Source of the DNA: Lentzea tibetensis
GTDB lineage: Bacteria; Actinomycetota; Actinomycetes; Mycobacteriales; Pseudonocardiaceae
Direction of reading: 5' to 3'
Assembly (NCBI RefSeq): GCF_007845675.1
Contig: NZ_VOBR01000016.1
Coordinates: 62,001-126,000, forward strand
DNA: 64,000 nt
The notes below the pieces were generated by a model that worked only from the letters and a program-made list of their open reading frames with translations, was not told the origin of the DNA and did not search any database. The position numbers and the translations under genes are program-made. Position 1 is the stretch's first letter; each line of letters starts with the position of its first letter. Positions 50,834-58,811 of this stretch are shown in pieces.

Positions 50834-51477
50834 AGCTCGTCCTCGTCGCCCACGGGACGCGTCATCCCGGTGGAGCCGTTGTCATCGAAGAGATCGCTGC
50901 CGGTCTGCGGTCGTGTGTGGACGTTCCGGTGGTGGTCGCGTACGCGGATGTCGCGCAGCCCGACGTGACGTCGGTGCTGGACGGGCCCGCGGTCGTGGTG
51001 CCGGCGTTCCTCGCTTCGGGTTATCACGTGCGGGTGGACATCCCGCAGCAGATCGCCCTGTCCGGCCGGTCGGACGTCGTGCTGGCGCCCGCGCTCGGCC
51101 CGGACCCGCTGGTGGTCTCGGCCGTGTGCTCTCGCCTGCGGGAGGCGGGCCATCGCCGCGGTGACGCCGTCGTGCTCGCGGCCGCGGGCTCTTCGGACCA
51201 GCGCGCTTTGGCTGACGTGCAGGCCGCCGCCCGGTTGCTGCGTGCGTCCGGAGTCGGCTACGTGGCGACCGCTTCTCCCCGCGTGCCCGACGTCGTCTCC
51301 GGGTTGCACGGCCGCGTGGCCGTCGCTTCGTGGCTGCTGGCGCCCGGCGCGTTCCACGGGTCGCTCGCTTCGTGCGGCGCGGACGTGGTGTCGGAGCCCA
51401 TCGGCGCGCATCCGCTGGTGGTCGAAGCTCTGCTGCGCCGGTATCACGCCGCTCTGGCTCACCGCCGCGCCGCTTGA
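50830..51477 (+). CDS. Sirohydrochlorin chelatase (CbiX/SirB-type)
   Basis: A 215-residue class II chelatase. The metal-binding histidine is in LVAHGTRHPGG (residues 5-15) and the second in FLASGYHVRVDIP. Two similar halves are present (VVVPAFLASGYH; VASWLLAPGAFH), as in single-chain CbiX long forms. It inserts Fe2+ (siroheme) or Co2+ into sirohydrochlorin; placement at the end of the nirBD-nnaR operon argues for siroheme supply to NirB. It starts at GTG 50830, overlapping the nnaR stop. Confidence 0.9.
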   Translation: MKLVLVAHGTRHPGGAVVIEEIAAGLRSCVDVPVVVAYADVAQPDVTSVLDGPAVVVPAFLASGYHVRVDIPQQIALSGRSDVVLAPALGPDPLVVSAVCSRLREAGHRRGDAVVLAAAGSSDQRALADVQAAARLLRASGVGYVATASPRVPDVVSGLHGRVAVASWLLAPGAFHGSLASCGADVVSEPIGAHPLVVEALLRRYHAALAHRRAA

Positions 51478-51486
51478 CCTGCCGAG

Positions 51487-51526
51487 GCGCACGGCCGCGA
51501 CTTCCCTGAAGGTCGCGGCCGTGCGC
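51487..51526 (+). terminator. Hairpin terminator after the nitrate assimilation operon
   Basis: A perfect 15-bp stem joins 51487-51501 with 51512-51526 over a ten-base loop, ten bases after the chelatase stop. It is GC-rich without a T tract, the common actinobacterial form. Confidence 0.75.
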
Positions 51527-52031
51527 ACTCGGTTGCGGGAGGCGGTTGGTCTCGTGTTGTCACGGCCCCGCGCGTCCGACTTCTTCGGCGGATCGCGGGG
51601 CCGCAGTGCGGCGGTCGTTTCGCGGGCACCGGCACCTGTGCATGCCACGGGCCGCATTCCGATCGCTCGGCGCGCGTCCTCTGGTGGTCGATGTGCTGGT
51701 TACCGCGAGGTGGTGGAAAACCGTTGCGGCGCTTGATCTTCCACCACTATGGAACCATGCCGACGTGCGGGAAATCCCTAGAAGAAGCCGCCGCCCCCAT
51801 GGGTGCGGAAATTTCACTCTGCGGCTCGAACTCGTCCTGAATCGATCTGGTGCTGTAGGGCGGTTTTCCTTGTGCACCAACAAGAAGCCGTTACGAGCGT
51901 AACGCGTAACAGGTGCCGCTAACACTTTCGGACCACGTCATGTGGCCGATGTCCGTTGTGGTGCACCGAAACTAACGTCCCCTCGACAGATTCATCCGTT
52001 CGGCAAGATCGTGAACCAGTCGGGGGTTCAG
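51527..52031. other. Intergenic region between nitrate operon and second subtilisin
   Basis: About 500 bases without a convincing gene. Open frames here have no domain character. GC content falls towards the 3' end, which probably holds the promoter of the subtilisin gene. A palindrome CGTTACG-AG-CGTAACG occupies 51889-51904, followed by further GTAAC repeats, and may be an operator. Confidence 0.5.
51889..51904. promoter_or_regulatory. Palindrome upstream of the second subtilisin gene
   Basis: CGTTACG and CGTAACG are perfect 7-base arms around AG, followed by GCGTAAC and GCTAAC. It lies about 130 bases before the gene start and could bind a dimeric regulator. Confidence 0.4.
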
Positions 52032-55000
52032 ATGAAATGCAGAGCGGCGGCGATAGCGCTCGCTGTCTTGATCGGGTCCATCACGGCTTCGGCGGCCGAG
52101 GCGTCGCCCGCACCACGAGGAGTCACGCTGATCACGGGCGACGAGGTGCTCGTGGACCAGGCGGGACGGGTGCGCGGTGTCCACCCCGGACCCAACCGCA
52201 AGCACGTGTTGTTCCATCACTACACGCAGAAGAACCACACCTACGTCATCCCGTTCGACGCGGAACGGTTGGTGCGGAACGACAAGCTCGACCGGAGGCT
52301 GTTCGACGTCGCGGAGCTGCTGCGGTCGGGCTACCAACGGCAGACGCCGCTGCTCGTGAACGGGAAGCAGGTCCACGCGAACTGGGAGGTGCTGAGCCAG
52401 AGCACCGAGAAGATCTGGCTCGACGCCAGGTACCAGTTGAGCCTGGATCGCAGCGTGCCGCAGGTCGGCGCGCCACAAGCGTGGCGGGCGGGGTACACGG
52501 GCAAGGGCGTGAAGGTCGCGGTGCTGGACTCCGGCGTCGACCAGAACCATCCGGACCTCAAGGGACGCCAGGCCGCGGAAAAGAACTTCACCCGCGAACC
52601 CGACAACACCGACCACGTCGGCCACGGCACGCACGTCGCGGCCACGATCGCGAGCAACGATGCCGGGTTCCGCGGGGTCGCGCCGGACGCGCAGATCCTC
52701 GACGGCAAGGTGTGCGAGCGGCAGGGGTGTCAGTTGTCGGCGATCCTCGACGGGATGCGCTGGGCCGTCGAACAGGGCGCGAGCGTCGTCAACCTCAGCC
52801 TCGGGGGGACTGACGAGGCGGGTGTCGACCCGCTCGAGGAAGCCGTGAACACGTTGTCCGCCCAGCACGGCGTGCTGTTCGTCATCGCCGCGGGCAACGA
52901 GGGGCGTGCGGAGAGCATCGGCTCGCCGGGCAGTGCGGACGCCGCGCTCACCGTCGGGGCCGTCGACAAGGAGGACGTGCTCGCGCCCTTCTCCAGCAGG
53001 GGGCCGCGTGCCGGGGACGGTGCGATCAAGCCGGACGTGACCGCCCCCGGTGTCGCGATCACGGCGGCCAAGGCCAACAGCACCGGCCGGGTCGCGTTCG
53101 ACGGCACGTCCATGGCCACGCCCCACGTGGCGGGTGCGGCGGCGGTGCTCAAGCAGCAGCACCCGGACTGGAACGGCACGCAGCTCAAGGCGGCGTTGAC
53201 CAGCAGCGCGAAGCGACTGGAAGGCCGTTCGCCGATGGAGCAGGGCGCCGGGAGGATCGACCTCGCCGAGGCGATCACCGCGCAGGTGACGGCCGAGCCG
53301 TCGAACCTCCACATGGGACTCGCCCAGTGGCCGCACAACGACGACCCGCTGGTCACCAGGCAGCTCACCTATCGCAACACCTCGACCGAGAGCGTCACGT
53401 TCGACCTGGAGATCGACTCGGCCGCGCCGGCGGGCATGTTCAAGCTCGGTGCGGAGAAGATCACCGTGCCCGCCAGGGGTGAGGCGCGAGTCGCCATCAC
53501 CGCCGACACCCGTGTCGGCGCCACCGACGGGACCTTCACCGGTGCGGTGATGGCGACCGCGGGCACGCGGACCGTCCGCTCGCTGCTCAGCGTCAACCGC
53601 GAGGTGGAGAGCTACACCCTCTCGGTCAGCCACATCGACCGCCAGGGCAAGCCCGCGCCGAACTACCTCACCACCGTGCTGGGTGTGGAGAACGACAAGC
53701 TGGTCAGCCCGTACGACGAGAGCGGTACGTTCACGGCGCGGCTGCCGAAGGGGCACTACGTCGTCGACGGGCTCGTCGAGGTACCCGGTCAGATGGACCA
53801 GATGGTCCATCCCGGTGTGCACCTGACCGAGGACGTGGCGGTCACCCTGGACGCCCGCCTGACGAAGCCGATCAGCGTCAAGGCTCCCGAGCGGCTCAGC
53901 GAGCACCTGGAGAGCGACATCTTCTGGGAGCGCGAGGAAGGCGACGCCGTCACCGGCGGCGGGTTCTTCGGGATCGGCGACTTCAGCGGGATCATGCAGA
54001 CCGCGCACGTCGGCCCGGCGTTGACCGGCACCCGGTTCGCCGCGAAGGTCGGCCAGCAGGCCGTCGCCGAGAAGGCGAACACGATGTACCGCTTCGCGTG
54101 GGAGCTCCCCGGCGTCTACCCGACCGGTTTCGCGCGAGCTCCCGAGAAGAACGAGCTCGCGCGGGTGGAAACCAGATACGGCAAGGGCAACGCCGACCGC
54201 GAGATCCTCAGGGGCAACTTCTCCCGCGGACAGCTCGTCGTCACCGGCATCACCGGCCTGTTCTCCACCGAGGACGCCAGGAGCACCGAGTACCTCACGA
54301 CCGACGTCTCCTGGTCCCCGACATTGGACGTGCGGCGGCCGGACGGCGAGAGCGACCTCTTCGTGTTCATGGGGCCGGACCGCCGCTACCGGCCGGGGCG
54401 TACCTACACCGAGCGGGCGGGCTTCGGCGTCTTCTCGCCCACGGCGTCCGGGGTCGCCGAGTTGCCGCAGCTGGCGCGGTTCGGCGACACCATCGGCATC
54501 CAGCCTTCGCTCTTCGGTGACAACACCGGCGGCCGGGCGGAGATCAGGGAGAAGTCCGGGCGCACGGCGCTGTTCCGCGACGGTGTCAAGGTCGGTGAAG
54601 CAGCGACCGGCTACGCCGCCGAGTTCAAGGTCCCCGCGGCCGCGGCGAACTACCGCATCGAGACCGAGCAGACCCGTGAGGCGGAGGTCAGCACCGAGGT
54701 GAAGGCGGCGTGGACGTTCCGCTCGCAGCGCCGCGACGAGCGGCAGACACCGCTGCCGCTGACGGCCGTGCGGTTCCCGGTGCGGCTGGACGACGACAAC
54801 TCGCTGCCGGCGGGCCGGGTCCAGCGGCTGCCGATCGAGGTGCAGCAGCAAGCCGGTGCCGACAACGGCAGGGTGCGCAGCGTCAAGGTCGAGGTGTCGT
54901 TCGACGACGGCAGGACCTGGCGTGCTGTTCCGGTGAGCGCGAACTGCGCGCTCGTCCGGCACCCGAAGACGGCCGGGTTCGTGTCGCTGCGGGTGAAGGC

Positions 55001-55061
55001 CGCTGACAGCAAGGGGAACACGGCGGAGCACACCGTGATCCGCGCCTACCGGCTCAAGTAG
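52032..55061 (+). CDS. Large secreted subtilisin-like serine peptidase (second copy)
   Basis: A 1009-residue exported S8 peptidase. A signal peptide ends ASAAEASPAP (about residues 1-25). A propeptide region (GVTLITGDEVLV, HVLFHHYTQKN) parallels that of the peptidase at 3980-7240. The catalytic triad is D166 (VAVLDSGVD), H198 (GHGTHVAA) and S360 (GTSMATPHVAG). The long C-terminal part is beta-rich with no PA-like insertion in the same place. It ends with VEVSFDDGRTWRAVP, close to the end of the first peptidase (VDDGRTWTAL). ATG 52032 gives a proper signal peptide; the upstream frame does not. Confidence 0.88.
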   Translation: MKCRAAAIALAVLIGSITASAAEASPAPRGVTLITGDEVLVDQAGRVRGVHPGPNRKHVLFHHYTQKNHTYVIPFDAERLVRNDKLDRRLFDVAELLRSGYQRQTPLLVNGKQVHANWEVLSQSTEKIWLDARYQLSLDRSVPQVGAPQAWRAGYTGKGVKVAVLDSGVDQNHPDLKGRQAAEKNFTREPDNTDHVGHGTHVAATIASNDAGFRGVAPDAQILDGKVCERQGCQLSAILDGMRWAVEQGASVVNLSLGGTDEAGVDPLEEAVNTLSAQHGVLFVIAAGNEGRAESIGSPGSADAALTVGAVDKEDVLAPFSSRGPRAGDGAIKPDVTAPGVAITAAKANSTGRVAFDGTSMATPHVAGAAAVLKQQHPDWNGTQLKAALTSSAKRLEGRSPMEQGAGRIDLAEAITAQVTAEPSNLHMGLAQWPHNDDPLVTRQLTYRNTSTESVTFDLEIDSAAPAGMFKLGAEKITVPARGEARVAITADTRVGATDGTFTGAVMATAGTRTVRSLLSVNREVESYTLSVSHIDRQGKPAPNYLTTVLGVENDKLVSPYDESGTFTARLPKGHYVVDGLVEVPGQMDQMVHPGVHLTEDVAVTLDARLTKPISVKAPERLSEHLESDIFWEREEGDAVTGGGFFGIGDFSGIMQTAHVGPALTGTRFAAKVGQQAVAEKANTMYRFAWELPGVYPTGFARAPEKNELARVETRYGKGNADREILRGNFSRGQLVVTGITGLFSTEDARSTEYLTTDVSWSPTLDVRRPDGESDLFVFMGPDRRYRPGRTYTERAGFGVFSPTASGVAELPQLARFGDTIGIQPSLFGDNTGGRAEIREKSGRTALFRDGVKVGEAATGYAAEFKVPAAAANYRIETEQTREAEVSTEVKAAWTFRSQRRDERQTPLPLTAVRFPVRLDDDNSLPAGRVQRLPIEVQQQAGADNGRVRSVKVEVSFDDGRTWRAVPVSANCALVRHPKTAGFVSLRVKAADSKGNTAEHTVIRAYRLK

Positions 55062-55064
55062 GGC

Positions 55065-55388
55065 TCAGAAGAGGCTGGGAGGTTCGTCCGCGTCCTTGCG
55101 GGCGTCCTCCCACCGGTACTCGCGCAGGTTGACCTTCCCGTCCAACGAGGGAACGCCCTCCTCGCGCAACATCTGCAGCTGCTCGTCGCGCAGGTGCGGG
55201 GCGCAGGTGCCGTCGGCCTTGATCACGCGTTGCCACGGCAGGTCGTGCCCGTCCTCGTTGAGGATCCGGCCGACCAGCCGTGGCGACGGCGCGCGTGACA
55301 GGTCCGCGATGTCGCCGTAGGTGGCGACGCGGCCGCGCGGGATCGACTTGATGACCTCGCGGACCTTCTCGTGGATCGCTTCGTCCAT
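55065..55388 (-). CDS. Alkyltransferase-like protein (MGMT family without active cysteine)
   Basis: A 107-residue protein of the MGMT DNA-binding domain family. It has the SIPRGRVATYGDIADLS wing-helix segment and RLVGRIL. The PCHRV active-site motif reads PWQRVI, with tryptophan in place of the alkyl-accepting cysteine. Such alkyltransferase-like proteins bind O6-alkylguanine and hand the lesion to nucleotide excision repair. It matches M. tuberculosis Rv3204 by family. It is convergent with the subtilisin gene, three bases apart. ATG 55388 is followed by MDEAIHEKVREVI. Confidence 0.9.
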   Translation of the reverse strand: MDEAIHEKVREVIKSIPRGRVATYGDIADLSRAPSPRLVGRILNEDGHDLPWQRVIKADGTCAPHLRDEQLQMLREEGVPSLDGKVNLREYRWEDARKDADEPPSLF

Positions 55389-55401
55389 CCCGCCAGCTTA
55401 A

Positions 55402-56388
55402 TCAGCGGATGGTGCGTGCCCACCCGGCGACCACCGAGTGGTAGTCGGGTGCGTTCGGTGCGTAGTTGATCGAGTGGCCGTAGCCGCTCAGGATGTAGGT
55501 CTGCAGGCTCGGTGATGTGGTGAAGAACGGCAGCTCCGACGTCCGCAGCGCGGCGGCCGACGAGCAGTCGCTGCCCAGCGGTGAGCCGCAGAAGTGGTTG
55601 TCGTTGCCGACGACGATGATCACCGGGACGTTGATCTGCCGGGAGATCGGGATCACCGTGCTGTTGAGCAGGATCGTGTCCACGGCCTCGGTTGCGGCGA
55701 AAACGTCCTTTGTGGACTCATCGAACGAGATCGCGCCCTGCACGAGCGGGCCGGGGGCGTGGAACGAGGTGTACCTGGTGTTCGGGCTGGTGGTCAGGTA
55801 GCCGGGATCGAGGCCGATGCCCGCCAGCGGAGCCGGGATCATGTTCGCGAGCACCGGCAGGACGGTGATGAGGTTCATCCGGTGCGTGAACCCGGTGACC
55901 AGCACGCCGTCGACGTCGCGGAACATGCCGGCCTCGATCATGGCCATCGCGGACCCGATCGAGTGGCCGCCGACGATCACCTTGGAGAACCTCGGGCGCA
56001 GCGTCTGGATCACCTGGTGCACCGCGATGGCCTGGGCCGTCGCGGTCACGAGTGCGCTGAACGGCTTCGAGCTGCGGCCCGTGCCGAGGCGGTCGACCGC
56101 CAGCGTCGCGAAGCCCGCCTTGTTCATCGCCAGCCGGAACGAACGGCTGTCGGGGGCGTAGCCGATGTCCCAGTAGGAGCTGTCGTACGTGCCACCGGGG
56201 ATCAGGACCTGGACGGTGGACGCTCCCTGCGGGGCGCACAGCCTGCCGTACATGGTCTGCGGGGTGAACGCGATCGTGACGGGAACGGTCACGTCCTCGC
56301 AGGTGATGGCAGCCGCGTGCGCGGGAGCGGGTACGAGGCTGATTCCGGTGGCGAGCAACACCGCGGCGCACAACCGGCGGAAACGCAT
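55402..56388 (-). CDS. Secreted alpha/beta hydrolase (lipase-like)
   Basis: A 328-residue exported hydrolase. The signal peptide ends VPAPAHAAAITC (cleavage near residue 26). The mature part has QVLIPGGTYDSSYWD, VDRLGTGRSS, the nucleophile elbow GGHSIGSA (a GxSxG serine) and histidine SGYGHSINYAPN, with a probable acid in VVGNDNHF. Several cysteines suit an extracellular protein. The ATG at 56388 follows GGAGGTAG. It begins 17 bases after the P450 stop, so the two genes form a pair. It may hydrolyse an ester outside the cell; no link to the P450 substrate can be shown. Confidence 0.85.
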   Translation of the reverse strand: MRFRRLCAAVLLATGISLVPAPAHAAAITCEDVTVPVTIAFTPQTMYGRLCAPQGASTVQVLIPGGTYDSSYWDIGYAPDSRSFRLAMNKAGFATLAVDRLGTGRSSKPFSALVTATAQAIAVHQVIQTLRPRFSKVIVGGHSIGSAMAMIEAGMFRDVDGVLVTGFTHRMNLITVLPVLANMIPAPLAGIGLDPGYLTTSPNTRYTSFHAPGPLVQGAISFDESTKDVFAATEAVDTILLNSTVIPISRQINVPVIIVVGNDNHFCGSPLGSDCSSAAALRTSELPFFTTSPSLQTYILSGYGHSINYAPNAPDYHSVVAGWARTIR

Positions 56389-56405
56389 GAGAGAACTACC
56401 TCCAA

Positions 56406-57722
56406 CTAGTTGCGGGGAACCGCCTTCATGAGCAGGCCGCTGGGGTACGCGGCGGACGTGAACTTCACGCGCACCGGCTGCACCGGAACCAGCCGCCAGC
56501 GGGCGGCGACGGTCGCCACGGTCATGGCGATCTCGGTCTGTGCGAAGAGATTTCCGAGGCACTGGCGGTTGCCCGCGCCGAACGGGATGAACGCACCCTT
56601 CGGCAGCTGCTCGGCGCGGTCGGGAGACCAGCGGTCGGGGTCGAAGCGCTCCGGGTCGTTGAAGGAGCGCGGATCGAAGTGCACGGCGTGCGGGCTGACG
56701 ATCACCTCGGCGCCTGCCGGGAGCACCACTCCGCCGAGGTCCACCTCGGTCAGGGTCCGGCGCATCACGAACCACACCGGGTACATCCGCAGGACCTCGT
56801 TGACGACCTGGCCCGTGTAGGTGAGGCGGGAGACGTCCGCGAAGGTGACCGGGCGATCGCCCAGCACCTCGTCGATCTCGGTGTGCAGCCGCTGTTCGAC
56901 ATCAGGGTTCCGCGCGATCTCGTGGAAGATCCACGCCAGCGCGAGCGCGGTGGTCTCGATCCCGGCGGTGAGCAGCGTCAGGACCTCGTCGTAGGTCTGC
57001 TGGTCGGTCATGCCCGCGCCGCTGTCCTCGTCCTGCGCCAGCAACAACATCGACAGCAGGTCACCGTGGTCGACGCCGTCGGCCCGCCAGCTCGCGATCA
57101 CCTCGAGGACGATGGCCTTCATGCGCTCGATCGCCTCGTCGAACTGGCGGTTGCCGGGGATGGGTAACCGCTCGACGAAGGACGGCGACAACGCGCGGAC
57201 CATGCCCTGCTTGATCACGACGAAGATGGAACGGCGCACCTCCTCGATCGCGCGCTTGCCCATCTCCGTGGAGAACAGCGCTTCACCGACGATCGTGACG
57301 GCGAGTGCCTGCATGTCGTTCTCGACGACGCGCACCTCACCCGGTTGCCACTCCGACGTCAGCGCCGACGCCGCGCGCACCATCGTCTCCGCGTAGCGCG
57401 CGATGCGGTCGCGGTGGAACGCGGGCTGGAGCATCCGGCGCTGCCGCCGGTGGAACTCGCCGTTCGACAGCAGCAACCCGGTGCCGAGGTACGGCTGGAA
57501 CTTGTCGAACATCGCGCCCTTGCGGAACTTCGAGCCGTCGGTGACCAGCACCTGGTGCGCGAGGCGCGGGCTGGTGACGAAGTACGTGCGCATCGGGCCG
57601 AGGTCCACTTCGACGACCTCGCCGTGATCGCGCAACGTCGACGTGAACTCGGCACGCTTGCGCAGCATCGCCGGTGTGTGCCCGATCAGAGGCCAGCGGC
57701 CGGGCGCCACCGGGACGGGCAT
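56406..57722 (-). CDS. Cytochrome P450
   Basis: A 438-residue soluble P450. The heme-binding loop is PFGAGNRQCLG, the I-helix oxygen motif AGIETTALALAW, the K-helix NEVLRMYP (ExxR), and a PERFDPDRW meander is present. The N-terminus has no membrane anchor, beginning MPVPVAPGRWPLIGHTP, a layout close to pentalenene oxygenase- and CYP102/CYP4-like bacterial P450s. ATG 57722 has GGAAGGAG upstream. No ferredoxin or ferredoxin reductase is adjacent. The secreted hydrolase is the only co-directional partner. Substrate unknown. Confidence 0.92.
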   Translation of the reverse strand: MPVPVAPGRWPLIGHTPAMLRKRAEFTSTLRDHGEVVEVDLGPMRTYFVTSPRLAHQVLVTDGSKFRKGAMFDKFQPYLGTGLLLSNGEFHRRQRRMLQPAFHRDRIARYAETMVRAASALTSEWQPGEVRVVENDMQALAVTIVGEALFSTEMGKRAIEEVRRSIFVVIKQGMVRALSPSFVERLPIPGNRQFDEAIERMKAIVLEVIASWRADGVDHGDLLSMLLLAQDEDSGAGMTDQQTYDEVLTLLTAGIETTALALAWIFHEIARNPDVEQRLHTEIDEVLGDRPVTFADVSRLTYTGQVVNEVLRMYPVWFVMRRTLTEVDLGGVVLPAGAEVIVSPHAVHFDPRSFNDPERFDPDRWSPDRAEQLPKGAFIPFGAGNRQCLGNLFAQTEIAMTVATVAARWRLVPVQPVRVKFTSAAYPSGLLMKAVPRN

Positions 57723-57885
57723 CCGCACTCCTTCCAGAGGCTCTGAGCGACGGACCACCCTAGGCTCCGTTCGGAGTCAATCGACAGTGCCTGATCGGGT
57801 GGTGTCGGGTCACACCGATGGACCAGTACCTGTTGGCACTCAGTCGCTAAGCTCATCCATCCCACGAGATGAAGAGGTGTTCACC

Positions 57886-58704
57886 GTGCCTCAAACGCAG
57901 GACTGGGTTCCGCTCAGCGTCGACGTCTCGGTGCCGAGCATGGCGCGTGTCTACGACTACATGCTGGGTGGTGCGCACAACTTCGCGGTGGATCGCGAGG
58001 TCGGCGGGCAGATCGAGCACCTGATGCCCGGACTCCGCAACGCGGCCAGGGTGAACCGGCGGTTCCTCGGCCGGGCGGTGCGATTCATGATGGACCAGGG
58101 CATCCGGCAGTTCCTGGACATCGGATCGGGCATCCCCACGGTGGCGAACGTGCACGAGGTGGCCCAGGACGCCGACCCGGCGTGCCGCATCGTCTACGTC
58201 GACCGCGACCCGGTCGCGGTGGCGCACAGCGAGCTGATGCTGATGAGCAACGACCGCGCCGCGGTCGTGCAGGCCGACATGCGCGACCCGGAGGCGATCC
58301 TCGCCAGCCCGGAGGTGCGGCGGTTGCTGAACCTCGACGAGCCCGTCGGGCTGCTGATGCTGCTGATGATGCACTGGGTTCCCGACGAGTCGGACCCGCC
58401 GGCGTTGATGAAGGTCTACCGCGACGCGCTGGCGCCGGGGAGCTACCTCGCGATGACGCACGTCAGCGCCGACCACCAGGACGACGCGGTCAGCGCTGCG
58501 ACCGACGTCATCAAGAAGAGCAGGAGCGCCGATCAGATGACGATGCGCTCGTACGACCAGGTGCACGCGCTGTTCGACGGCTACGAGCTGGTCGAGCCCG
58601 GCCTCGTCGGATGCGGAGAGTGGCGGCCTGACGGACCGGGTGACATCGCGGACGAGTACGGCATGAACATGCTCGCGTACGCGGGTGTAGGCAGAAAGCC
58701 ATAA
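57886..58704 (+). CDS. SAV2177-family SAM-dependent methyltransferase
   Basis: A 272-residue protein of the actinobacterial SAV2177/DUF574 methyltransferase family. Signature segments are SMARVYDYMLGGAHNFAVDR (residues about 17-36), FLDIGSGIPT for SAM, YVDRDPVAVAHS, and DEPVGLLMLLMMHWV. These proteins occur in many copies in actinomycetes; their substrates are mostly unknown. Start GTG 57886 has AAGAGG eight bases upstream; GTG 57877 overlaps that site. It is divergent from the P450 gene. Confidence 0.88.
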   Translation: MPQTQDWVPLSVDVSVPSMARVYDYMLGGAHNFAVDREVGGQIEHLMPGLRNAARVNRRFLGRAVRFMMDQGIRQFLDIGSGIPTVANVHEVAQDADPACRIVYVDRDPVAVAHSELMLMSNDRAAVVQADMRDPEAILASPEVRRLLNLDEPVGLLMLLMMHWVPDESDPPALMKVYRDALAPGSYLAMTHVSADHQDDAVSAATDVIKKSRSADQMTMRSYDQVHALFDGYELVEPGLVGCGEWRPDGPGDIADEYGMNMLAYAGVGRKP

Positions 58705-58811
58705 GGGATCTCGATCGGGTGAGACAGATTCACACTCTCGGTCGAGCGGGTATCGACACTGGGTAGGTAAACTGCCGAACAATCTCCACATCCCCTAGCA
58801 GGGCAACGGGA

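Noticed and set aside
51546-51902. 118-residue ORF after the chelatase gene
   Set aside because: Low-complexity start, no domain, no ribosome-binding site, and it runs through a likely promoter region.
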